From assembly GCA_964518335.1 (NCBI GenBank), contig CAZFDT010000008.1, positions 48,227 through 112,226 of the forward strand: a stretch of 64,000 nt of DNA, written 5' to 3'. How positions within the stretch are numbered: the first letter of the stretch is position 1; each line of letters starts with the position of its first letter. Positions 29,622 through 37,670 of this stretch are shown here, piece after piece. The translations under genes and the position numbers were made by a program. The notes under the pieces are model-generated. The model was given only the letters and a program-made list of their open reading frames with translations, was not told the origin of the DNA and did not search any database. The DNA comes from CAZFDT01 sp964518335 (lineage in GTDB: Bacteria; Planctomycetota; Phycisphaerae; Phycisphaerales; Phycisphaeraceae).

Positions 29622-29972
29622 TCAGGCCGCCATTCGTTGCAGTGAGCGATGGACGGTGTCGGTCGAGGTCGCCGCGGGCGGGTGATCACGTGCGCACCCG
29701 GCCTCGACCGTGCCGTCGCGCTGAGGATGGACGCGCATCACGCGGTAGCGGCCGAGGCGGCGGCCCTCGTCGTTCCACACGTCGATGCTCTGGCCGGCGT
29801 GCGGCGCGGCGGCGGCGGGAGCGACGAACCCGATCCCCCGGCTCGACCAGTTCACCGCCACCGCGGGCGAGTGCTCCACGTCACGCTCGCTACGGCGCCA
29901 GAACACCGGCTCACGCCTGATGGCGTCCACCCGCATCTCGCGGCGACGATTGACGAAGTTGCGTGTCGGCAT
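29622..29972 (-). CDS. Small PilZ-domain protein (first of three in tandem)
   Basis: This 116-residue protein shows RRREMR (RxxxR) near residue 10 and AVNWSSRGIGFVAP (NxSxxG) near residue 45. The tail after residue 95 is not conserved with the other two copies. The start is ATG 29972 with GGGAGAGG just upstream; a longer frame to 30101 would lack a ribosome binding site. It lies 116 bases downstream of the diguanylate cyclase gene. Confidence 0.72.
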   Translation of the reverse strand: MPTRNFVNRRREMRVDAIRREPVFWRRSERDVEHSPAVAVNWSSRGIGFVAPAAAAPHAGQSIDVWNDEGRRLGRYRVMRVHPQRDGTVEAGCARDHPPAATSTDTVHRSLQRMAA

Positions 29973-30088
29973 ATTGCCTCTCCCTGCCGGACCGGTTGCA
30001 GCGCGAACGCCGCGCCGGCTCCCCGTCCGGTTCACTGTCACGCCAGGTTCCCTTGCGGGTTCTGTTCCGTCGGGGCTCGCCCCGTCAT

Positions 30089-31057
30089 TCACGCGGCGCA
30101 CCGCTGCACGTGGCTGCCCGCCGTCTGCCGGACTTCCACGACGCGATTGCGACCCTCGCGCTTGGCCTGCAGCAGCGCCTCGTCCGCCTCCTCGAGCGCG
30201 TCAGGCCCGAACGTCTGCGTCGGCCACACACCCGCGCCCACGCTGATCGTCACGCTCACATGCGCCTCGCCCAGGGCGATCCGCATGTCGGCGACGCGCT
30301 GCCGAAGGCACTGGGCCCACTGCAGCATCTCGTCCACGCCGGACACCCAGCGAATCACCACGAACTCCTCGCCGCCCCACCGCGCCGCCACGCCGCGACC
30401 GGCGTGACGCCGTATCGCCTGCGCCACGGCGCGAAGCACCACGTCCCCGGCGACGTGACCGTGCGTGTCGTTGATCCGCTTGAAGTGATCCACGTCGATC
30501 ATCGCGCAGCCCACGTGCTGACGCCGGTCGTCGCGCCAGTACCCCTCGTCGAAGCAGCGGTCCAGGTGGTGACGATTGCTCAGCCCCGTGAGCGCATCGG
30601 TCTCGGCGAGGCGGGCCAGGTGCCGCGCCCGCCGTTCGACGCGGCGGCGCTCGCGGCGACTGCGGCGGGTGCGCTGGATCGCCTGCTGCACGCGCATCCA
30701 CAGCGCCTGCCCGTCGATCGCCTCGTGCTTGGGCAGAAAATCAACGCCCCCGTTGCGGATGGTGGATATGACCACGTGCTGGTCGTCGCTGCTGGAGACC
30801 ACCACGGCGGGGCAGTCCTGCAGCAGCGGCGCGGCGCTCTGCAGCCATTGTGCGGCGGTGCCGTCGGGCAGCTCGTAGTCCAGCACCACGCAGTCCACGG
30901 TCTGCTGGCGCAGCGCGTCAAGCATGTCCGCCCCGTTCTCGGCAATGTGGATCGCGAGGTCGTGCCCCGCACGCTTGAGCGCCTCGACCAACAGGTACTG
31001 GTGCGTGCGGCTGTCTTCGACCAGCAGAATTCGCCACGGAACAGTTTGACACATCAC
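30089..31057 (-). CDS. Response regulator with GGDEF diguanylate cyclase output
   Basis: This 322-residue protein has an N-terminal receiver domain (residues 8-125; acidic pair in VEDS, phospho-acceptor Asp60 in VVLDYELPDG, Lys110 in FLPKHE) and a GGDEF domain (about residues 150-310). The active-site loop is GGEEF (228-232) and the metal site lies in AMIDVDHFKRINDTHGH. It should make cyclic di-GMP when phosphorylated, as PleD/WspR-type proteins do. The inhibitory I-site RxxD expected upstream of RWGGEEF is absent (AGRG). GGGGAGG precedes the ATG. Three PilZ genes follow on the same strand. Confidence 0.9.
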   Translation of the reverse strand: MMCQTVPWRILLVEDSRTHQYLLVEALKRAGHDLAIHIAENGADMLDALRQQTVDCVVLDYELPDGTAAQWLQSAAPLLQDCPAVVVSSSDDQHVVISTIRNGGVDFLPKHEAIDGQALWMRVQQAIQRTRRSRRERRRVERRARHLARLAETDALTGLSNRHHLDRCFDEGYWRDDRRQHVGCAMIDVDHFKRINDTHGHVAGDVVLRAVAQAIRRHAGRGVAARWGGEEFVVIRWVSGVDEMLQWAQCLRQRVADMRIALGEAHVSVTISVGAGVWPTQTFGPDALEEADEALLQAKREGRNRVVEVRQTAGSHVQRCAA

Positions 31058-31218
31058 ACGGCCTCCCCTTCATGCCTGTGTGGCCAACGCACGAGCACGC
31101 ATGCACGTTGACGCCCTTGCCCCTATCGGTAGCGAGGTCGCGGCTTTAGAGAAGATGCCATTCCACAAATGCTTTTCTCCGCCCGGCCCCGTGCCCCGGA
31201 CCGCACAGCCGCTACATC

Positions 31219-31246
31219 TTGCCCGACCCGCTCGACCGCGTAAGAT
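31219..31246 (+). promoter_or_regulatory. Promoter of the EVE-domain gene
   Basis: TTGCCC (31219-31224) and TAAGAT (31241-31246) are separated by 16 bases. The -10 ends 8 bases before ATG 31254, and no ribosome binding site intervenes, so the transcript is probably leaderless. Confidence 0.55.
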
Positions 31247-31253
31247 GCGTCCC

Positions 31254-31727
31254 ATGCTCAGAAACCACTGGCTGTTCAAAAGCGAGCCGGACGTTTATTC
31301 GATCGACGATCTGCAGCGCGACGGCGTCACGGCGTGGGCGGGCGTGCGCAACTACCAGGCGCGCAACTATCTCCGCGACACCTGCCGCATCGGCGACCTG
31401 GTGCTGTTCTACCACTCCAGCACCGATCCGGCGGGGGTCGCCGGCGTCGCGAAGATCGTCAAGGCCGCCTATCCCGACGCCAGCGCCCTCGATAAAAAAG
31501 ACGCCTATCACGACCCCAAGGCCACCAAGGACGCCAACCCCTGGGTCGTCGTCGATCTGGCGTTCGTGCAGAAGTTTCGCCACGTCGTCGGCCTCGACGC
31601 GCTGCGCGGCGACCGGCGCCTGGCCGACCTGCTCGTGCTCAAGCGCGGCCAGCGCCTGTCCATCCAGCCCGTGTCCGCCGAGCACTTTCAGATCATCGTC
31701 AAGCTGGGCCACGACCGAAACCCCTAA
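31254..31727 (+). CDS. EVE-domain protein
   Basis: This 157-residue protein is an EVE domain (PF01878; PUA-like fold): HWLFKSEPDVYSIDDLQRDG, WAGVRNYQARNYLRD, GDLVLFYHSSTDPAGVAGVA. EVE domains bind modified bases in DNA or RNA. It resembles the thymocyte nuclear protein 1 group, common as a single-gene protein in bacteria. An in-frame ATG at 31245 overlaps the -10 element and is less likely. It is followed by aguB after 17 bases. Confidence 0.93.
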   Translation: MLRNHWLFKSEPDVYSIDDLQRDGVTAWAGVRNYQARNYLRDTCRIGDLVLFYHSSTDPAGVAGVAKIVKAAYPDASALDKKDAYHDPKATKDANPWVVVDLAFVQKFRHVVGLDALRGDRRLADLLVLKRGQRLSIQPVSAEHFQIIVKLGHDRNP

Positions 31728-31744
31728 CCACTACCATCACGCTC

Positions 31745-32644
31745 ATGACGCGATCCTCCCACGTCAAGCTCGGCCTGATCCAGCACGCCTGCACGGCGGA
31801 CAAGGCGTCGAACATCGCCCGGTGCCTCGACATGATCCGCCAGGCGGCGGGCCGGGGCGCGCAGATCGTCGCCACGCAGGAACTGTTCGCCTCGACCTAC
31901 TTCTGTCAGGTGGAGGACGAGTCGCGCTTCGCCCTGGCTGAGCCGATCCCCGGCCCCACGTCGCAGCGGCTGTGCGACCTGGCGAAGGAGCTCAAGATCA
32001 CGCTCACCGCCTCGCTGTTCGAGAAGCGCGCCCCGGGCCTGTACCACAACACGTCGATCATGATCGCCCCCGACGGGACGATCATCGGCAAGTATCGCAA
32101 GATGCACATCCCCGACGATCCGCGCTTCTTCGAGAAGTACTACTTCACGCCCGGCGATCCCCCCGGAAGCGGCGAGGACGCCGGGTGGCAAGTGCAGCAG
32201 ACGCCGGTCGCGCAGACGGGCATGCTCGTGTGCTGGGACCAGTGGTATCCCGAGGCGGCGCGGCTGACGGCGCTGCGCGGGGCGCAGGTGCTGTTCTATC
32301 CCACCGCCATCGGCTGGTATCACGGCGAGACCGACTTCGACCGCAAACAGCAGCGCGAGGCGTGGCACACCATTCAGCGTGCCCACGCCATCGCCAACGG
32401 CGTGTTCGTCGCGGCCATCAACCGCATCGGTGTCGAGGAGGACCTGACCTTCTGGGGCGGCAGCTTCGTCGCCGACCCCGGCGGCGTCATCCTCGCCGAG
32501 GCGTCGCAGGACCAGGAGCAGGTCCTCGTCGTCGATTGCGACCTGTCCCGCATCGACCAGATCCGCCAGGGCTGGCCCTTCTTCCGCGACCGTCGCATCG
32601 ACGCCTACCAGGACATCGTCAAGCGCTACGTGGACCCCGCATGA
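31745..32644 (+). CDS. aguB: N-carbamoylputrescine amidase
   Basis: This 299-residue nitrilase-superfamily enzyme converts N-carbamoylputrescine to putrescine, CO2 and ammonia. The catalytic triad is visible: Glu46 in ATQELF, Lys119 in GKYRKMHIP, Cys163 in MLVCWDQWYPE. The motif RKMHIPDDP and GETDFDRKQQREAWHTIQRAH are typical of AguB. Its stop overlaps the aguA start (ATGA), so the two steps from agmatine to putrescine are made together. TACCAT at 31732-31737 sits 8 bases before the ATG, suggesting its own leaderless transcript. Confidence 0.95.
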   Translation: MTRSSHVKLGLIQHACTADKASNIARCLDMIRQAAGRGAQIVATQELFASTYFCQVEDESRFALAEPIPGPTSQRLCDLAKELKITLTASLFEKRAPGLYHNTSIMIAPDGTIIGKYRKMHIPDDPRFFEKYYFTPGDPPGSGEDAGWQVQQTPVAQTGMLVCWDQWYPEAARLTALRGAQVLFYPTAIGWYHGETDFDRKQQREAWHTIQRAHAIANGVFVAAINRIGVEEDLTFWGGSFVADPGGVILAEASQDQEQVLVVDCDLSRIDQIRQGWPFFRDRRIDAYQDIVKRYVDPA

Positions 32645-33630
32645 CGACCGCCGCCGCCCAGCCTGGCTATCGCATGCCCGCGGAGTGGGAGCCGCTGGAC
32701 GCGGTGTGGCTCGTGCGCCCGCACAACCCGGAGACGTGGCCCAACTGCCTCGAACAGGCCCAGGCTCAGTGGGACGCCTTCGCCGCTGCACTGGCCCGGC
32801 ACGTGCGCGTGCGCACGACCGACGAGCTGGGCATTTCCACCGTCGATTCGTGGATCCGCGACTTCGGCCCGATCTTCGTCGTGCGCGAGGGTGCCCTGGC
32901 CGCGCACGACTTCGTCTTCAACGGCTGGGGCGGCAAGTACGAGGACCGCTCGCTCGACGACCAGGTCCCCCAACACATCGCCCGCGCGCTGGGCGTGCCT
33001 CTGTTCGACCACACGCTGGTGCTCGAGGGCGGCTCGATCGAGGTCAACGGCGCCGGGACCGTCATGACCACCGCCCAGTGCCTGCTCAACCCCAATCGCA
33101 ATCCGCACCTGACGCAGGATCAGATCGTCGCCGAGATTCACGCCGCCCTGGGCACGCACCACGTCATCTGGCTGCCCGGCGGCATCGTCGGCGACGACAC
33201 CGACGGCCACATCGACGACATCGCCCGCTTTGTCACCCCCGATCACGTCGTCGCCACGCGCGCTTCGGGAGGACCCGACCACGACATGCTCGAACGCAAC
33301 TGGCAGGCGCTGCAGTCGGCCCGCGACCAGGACGGCAAGCCGCTGCAGTTGACTCCCCTGCCCGCGCCCGACCCCATCCTCTATGACTTTCCTCCCGACC
33401 GCTTCGGGCCCGGCGGCGTCAACCCCATCCCCGCCAGCTACGCCAACTTCCTCATCGCCAACGATGCCGTGCTCGTCCCCGTCTTCGGACAACCCACCGA
33501 CGACGCGGCGCTGCGCACGCTCGAAGCGGCCATGCCCGACCACACGATCATCGGCCTGCGCGCCGAGCACCTGGTCGTCGGCCTGGGGTCGTTCCACTGC
33601 CTCAGCCAGCAACAGCCCCGTCCCGCGTAG
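32641..33630 (+). CDS. aguA: Agmatine deiminase
   Basis: This 329-residue enzyme of the guanidino-group-modifying family hydrolyses agmatine to N-carbamoylputrescine, the substrate of AguB. Typical motifs are MPAEWEPLDAVWLVRP, SWIRDFGPIFVV, VLEGGSIEVNG, DDTDGHIDDIARF, and the C-terminal catalytic Cys320 in GSFHCLSQQQP. Its ATG overlaps the aguB stop codon. The arginine decarboxylase that would supply agmatine is not in this window. Confidence 0.95.
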   Translation: MTTAAAQPGYRMPAEWEPLDAVWLVRPHNPETWPNCLEQAQAQWDAFAAALARHVRVRTTDELGISTVDSWIRDFGPIFVVREGALAAHDFVFNGWGGKYEDRSLDDQVPQHIARALGVPLFDHTLVLEGGSIEVNGAGTVMTTAQCLLNPNRNPHLTQDQIVAEIHAALGTHHVIWLPGGIVGDDTDGHIDDIARFVTPDHVVATRASGGPDHDMLERNWQALQSARDQDGKPLQLTPLPAPDPILYDFPPDRFGPGGVNPIPASYANFLIANDAVLVPVFGQPTDDAALRTLEAAMPDHTIIGLRAEHLVVGLGSFHCLSQQQPRPA

Positions 33631-33638
33631 CGCGGCGG

Positions 33639-34361
33639 TCACGCGGCCGACTGCCACACCTTCCTGCCGACGAAGAACGGGCCCAGCCGCTCGATGTACA
33701 TCGAGGTCTGCGTGGTCTTGCGCATGGTCTGGACGAGGACGGACAGGGGGGCCAACTCCTTGCCCATGAGTCCGACGACGAAGTCGTTGTCGTGGGCGTC
33801 GAGTCCGAAGCAGGCCAGGCGGACGTCGTGGCCCAGGTCGGCGGCGCCGAAGCTGTGGCCGATGACGCCGTGCTCCATGAGGATCTTGCGTTGCTCGTCG
33901 TCGGCCAGGCGAGCGAAGGCGCCGCTGCGGCGGAGGGGGTACCACACGGCCCAGGGCCAGGCCGGGTTGAGCGCGGTGCGTCGTGGCCGATCGAAAAGCG
34001 TGTCCTGCAGGTTGGGCTCGTAGCCCAGCGAGTAAGTGCGGCCGAACATGGTCAGCTCGGGCCGGGGCGTCAGCGCGGTGAAGGTCTGGCGCTGCATGAC
34101 GGGTCGGAGGGCGTCAACGAAGAACGCCGGGTCGTCGTGCATGGTGAGCATGGCGATGCCGTAGGGGTCGTTGACGTCGGCATAGACGGCGGCCTGGAAG
34201 TTGTCGGCGGCCAGCTCGTCGATGACGCGGCGGGGCTCACTGCAGCGGGTGAAGGCCAGCAGTTGCATGTAGAGGCGGCGGTCGAGGGTCTGGCCATTGG
34301 CGCCGCGCTCGGCGATCTGCGGGGCGGGGGGCGCGGCGGCGGTGGGGTTGGGTCGTGACAT
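33639..34361 (-). CDS. Chlorite dismutase family haem protein (HemQ/ChdC-like)
   Basis: This 240-residue protein matches the Cld/HemQ family: LYMQLLAFTRCSEPRRVID at the start, WYPLRRSGAFARLADDEQR, then the conserved block ILMEHGVIGHSF, RLACFGLDAHDNDFVVGL and YIERLGPFFVG. The family includes coproheme decarboxylases and haem-dependent chlorite dismutases; the LDANDNDFV-like block favours the coproheme decarboxylase-like branch. The start is ATG 34361, with TAAGCT (34374-34369) 8 bases upstream and no ribosome binding site. It converges on aguA with 8 bases between them. Confidence 0.85.
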   Translation of the reverse strand: MSRPNPTAAAPPAPQIAERGANGQTLDRRLYMQLLAFTRCSEPRRVIDELAADNFQAAVYADVNDPYGIAMLTMHDDPAFFVDALRPVMQRQTFTALTPRPELTMFGRTYSLGYEPNLQDTLFDRPRRTALNPAWPWAVWYPLRRSGAFARLADDEQRKILMEHGVIGHSFGAADLGHDVRLACFGLDAHDNDFVVGLMGKELAPLSVLVQTMRKTTQTSMYIERLGPFFVGRKVWQSAA

Positions 34362-34543
34362 GCGTGCCAGCTTACCCGCCGCGGCGGGCGATTTCATGCC
34401 GCCGAGCAGGCCGCCAACCCGATAACCGCAGGCCCGCCGGTGAAAGCAAGGCGACGGTCCTTCACGTCAGCGCCACAACGGTCGATAGTGCAGAAGATGC
34501 CGCCGGTGCGCGGCGATCGCATGTGCCTGAGGAGGACTCGATC

Positions 34544-35167
34544 ATGTTCAGCCCCGGTTTCGAGATGTTTCTGAGTTTCCCGTCGGAGAAGGGTCAGCGT
34601 GTCCTGCACCCGGCCAAGGTGACGGCGGTCACCGATGCGGTGATCACCGCGGCGTTCGAGGAGCCGGGCGTGAAGCTGCAGCCGGGCGATGACGCGATGG
34701 TGTTCTTCGAGCGTCAGGGCACGTTCATGCAGCAGCCGGGTCGGATCGAGCTGGTGGCGTGCGACCAGCCGCAGCCTGCGATCGCGTTTCGCCTCGAAGG
34801 GCAGGCGGCGTCGGCGGAGAGCCGCCAATGCTATCGCGTGGGCACGGTACTGACCGACTTCAACGTCGAGCTCAACAAGGAGCGGGACTGCAAGGTGGTG
34901 GACGTGTCGGTCGATGGCTGCGCGGTGCTGTCGGCCAAGTCGTACAGCACGGGCCAGGCCGTGACCATGCAGTTCGTCCACGAGGGCAAGTCTTACAGCG
35001 GGCAGGCCCGGGTGCAGAGCGTGCGCGAAATGGCGCCGGGTCGGTTCCGCTATGGCCTGCTGTGCGTGCGCGACCCGCGCAACCCCGCCGATCTGTCCAA
35101 GGGCCTGCGCCAGGTCACGATGACCATGCAGCGCCTGCAGGCCCGCCGCCTGCGCGGCGCGGGGTGA
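34544..35167 (+). CDS. PilZ-domain protein with YcgR-like N-terminal domain
   Basis: This 207-residue protein has an N-terminal beta-rich domain (about residues 1-95; GQRVLHPAKVTAV, PGDDAMVFFERQGTFMQQPG) like that of flagellar-brake YcgR proteins. A C-terminal PilZ domain follows with RQCYRV (RxxxR) and DVSVDGCAVL (DxSxxG). It should change shape on binding cyclic di-GMP. AGGAGG (34530-34535) lies 8 bases before ATG 34544, fixing the start. It is the fourth PilZ protein within 6.4 kb. Confidence 0.82.
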   Translation: MFSPGFEMFLSFPSEKGQRVLHPAKVTAVTDAVITAAFEEPGVKLQPGDDAMVFFERQGTFMQQPGRIELVACDQPQPAIAFRLEGQAASAESRQCYRVGTVLTDFNVELNKERDCKVVDVSVDGCAVLSAKSYSTGQAVTMQFVHEGKSYSGQARVQSVREMAPGRFRYGLLCVRDPRNPADLSKGLRQVTMTMQRLQARRLRGAG

Positions 35168-35188
35168 TGCGCCCGGCGCGAGGGTGGC

Positions 35189-35929
35189 TTACGACACCGC
35201 ATGACGCACGATCGCCGCGGCGGCCACCGCGGCGGTTTCGATGCGCATCACGTGCGGACCCAGACGCCACGCCAGGCATCCACCGTGGCGGGCCGCGCCC
35301 AGCTCATCCTCGGTCCACCCGCCCTCGGGACCGACGAGCACCAGCACGCGCTGTGCTGCAGTGATCCTGCCCGGCTCCAGCGCCGCCGCGCCCGGCGCGG
35401 CGAGCAGCCGCAGATCGTGCCCCCCCGCGATCACCTGCGCCAGCGACGCCGGCTCATCGATCGCCATCAGCCACGCCCGCCGACTCTGCCGCGCCGCGTC
35501 CAGCGCCACTCGCCTCAGTCGCTCCAGCCGCGTGTCGCGCGGCTCGACCGTCGCCCGCGCTGCCCGCAGCGGTACCAGCCGATCCACCCCCACCTGCACG
35601 ATCTGGTTCACCATGTCCTCGACGCGCGGGCCCTTGGGCAACGCCACCGCCAGATCGAGCGTCGGCCGCGGCGGCTCCACCCGCACCACCGCACCCGTCC
35701 GCACACTCACTTCATCCCGACGCGCCGCGACGATCGTGCCCCGGCCCACCAGACCCTGTCCGTCGAACAGCTCCACCTCATCGCCCTCGCCCAGGCGCAG
35801 CACCTTCGTCGCATGCCGACCCTGCTCCGGCGGCAGCGCGACCAGGTCCCCTGCCGCCCCCAGGTCCGGGCAATGGAACCGGTGACGAGGCGTTGACCCT
35901 GACGACGACTTGTTCTCGGACTTCAACAC
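35189..35929 (-). CDS. rsmE: 16S rRNA (uracil(1498)-N(3))-methyltransferase
   Basis: This 246-residue SPOUT methyltransferase modifies U1498 of 16S rRNA. Hallmarks are RHATKVLRLGEGDEVELFDG (PUA-like N-terminal domain), AVALPKGPRVEDMVNQIVQVGV, and the SAM-binding knot VLVGPEGGWTEDEL followed by LGPHVMRIETAAVAA. The start is uncertain. GTG 35929 gives the usual family length; codons further upstream read out of family and overlap the region before the divergent gene at 36044. Confidence 0.92.
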   Translation of the reverse strand: MLKSENKSSSGSTPRHRFHCPDLGAAGDLVALPPEQGRHATKVLRLGEGDEVELFDGQGLVGRGTIVAARRDEVSVRTGAVVRVEPPRPTLDLAVALPKGPRVEDMVNQIVQVGVDRLVPLRAARATVEPRDTRLERLRRVALDAARQSRRAWLMAIDEPASLAQVIAGGHDLRLLAAPGAAALEPGRITAAQRVLVLVGPEGGWTEDELGAARHGGCLAWRLGPHVMRIETAAVAAAAIVRHAVS

Positions 35930-36043
35930 GCCCTGGCAGCCCTTCGGCAACGACCGGGTGCAGTTATCACCGGGATGGGACGATAAATCCAGTATGCGTT
36001 CACCGGCCGCCTCGTCGCCGGCGGCGCCGCACCCGACTGGGAC

Positions 36044-37042
36044 ATGACCGTGGCCTCCACTGAACCGACCACACCGCCGCGCGAGCAGGACATCGAGCAG
36101 CAGCTCGATGAGTTGCTGGCCCAGCTCATGGAGCATGAGCCGGACGTGGTCGCCATGCCCGATTCAATCGAGTCCGCCCAGGCCCAGACGCAGGGTTACG
36201 CTTCGCCCGCGGCCGAGACGGACGACGCGGCGCCAGGCGGCGGCGACGGTTACGGCCAGGCCGACCAGGCTGTGACGATGCCGTCGTCGCCTGCGGAGCC
36301 CGTCGCGCCCGCCATGGCCGACGATGCCGACGACGCGCTGGCGAGCCAGATTCAGGAAATGCTCGACGACGCGCGCAGCGCCGAAGCCGCCGTGGACGAA
36401 ACGCCGACGACCGTCGCCCAACCCGTGGCGGCGCCTGCGGCGTCTGCCGCAGCCGAGCTTGACGCCGTCGATGTGTCGATCCAGGCGATCGACGAGATGC
36501 TCGCCGAGGCCGCCGATGACGCGGTGGCGGGCGAGTTTGAGACCGTGGACGAGGTTCTGTCCACGCAGGCCCCCGCCGCGAAGGCCGCACCCGCTGCAGT
36601 TGCACGATCCGTCGCCGCCATGACGCAGGCCCCACCCGCCGGCGATGACGTGGCCGGCCACGACGATCCCGACGCCGTGCCCGGCGACTTCGCCTCACCC
36701 GAGGAACTGCTTCGCACCAGCACCGCCCTCGCCGCCGACAGCGACGCCGACACCGACGCCGTGGCGGGCGTGCTCACCGGCAGCGCCGCGGCAGTCGCCG
36801 GCGAACTCAATTCCGGTGAACGATCTGAGCCCAAGGGGCCAACGCCGCCGACGGCCTCGCGTCGGCGCACGCCTGCCATCGTCACCTGCAATCGCAATCT
36901 CCGTCGCACACTGGGCCTGATCAATCGGCCTCTCGACTCGGTCTCGCCGAGCATTCGCAACGCCATCGGCCTGCTGGGCGCGGCCAACATCGTCCTGGGC
37001 GCGGGCATGCTCGTGTACAGCATTCTGCACACTTCGCCATAG
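36044..37042 (+). CDS. Acidic, Ala-rich repeat protein with C-terminal membrane helix
   Basis: This 332-residue protein is strongly acidic and low-complexity. Short amphipathic segments recur: IEQQLDELLAQL, LASQIQEMLDDA, IQAIDEMLAEAADDA and EFETVDEVL. One hydrophobic helix lies near the C-terminus (about residues 306-327, IGLLGAANIVLGAGMLVY), preceded by a basic stretch (RRRTPAIVTCNRNLRR). I do not recognise its function; it could be an anchored scaffold whose repeated helices bind a partner. No good ribosome binding site is seen. It is followed by dut after 57 bases. Confidence 0.7.
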   Translation: MTVASTEPTTPPREQDIEQQLDELLAQLMEHEPDVVAMPDSIESAQAQTQGYASPAAETDDAAPGGGDGYGQADQAVTMPSSPAEPVAPAMADDADDALASQIQEMLDDARSAEAAVDETPTTVAQPVAAPAASAAAELDAVDVSIQAIDEMLAEAADDAVAGEFETVDEVLSTQAPAAKAAPAAVARSVAAMTQAPPAGDDVAGHDDPDAVPGDFASPEELLRTSTALAADSDADTDAVAGVLTGSAAAVAGELNSGERSEPKGPTPPTASRRRTPAIVTCNRNLRRTLGLINRPLDSVSPSIRNAIGLLGAANIVLGAGMLVYSILHTSP

Positions 37043-37099
37043 GACTCACCCATCACCGGCCCCACGCATGCGTCGGCACCGCCGCGGTATCATGCGGCC

Positions 37100-37570
<471 letters not shown>

Positions 37571-37670
37571 TCGCAGCCGATGGCGAAATGAGAAAAAACT
37601 GTGTGCAGGGATTGACCCCACTGCGAATGAGGTCACAATCAAGCTTTGAGTCTTTCTAGTCTGTTGCGGT

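Noticed and set aside
31972..33630. A 552-residue version of agmatine deiminase
   Set aside because: The extension is an out-of-frame shadow of aguB; the true start is ATG 32641 overlapping the aguB stop.
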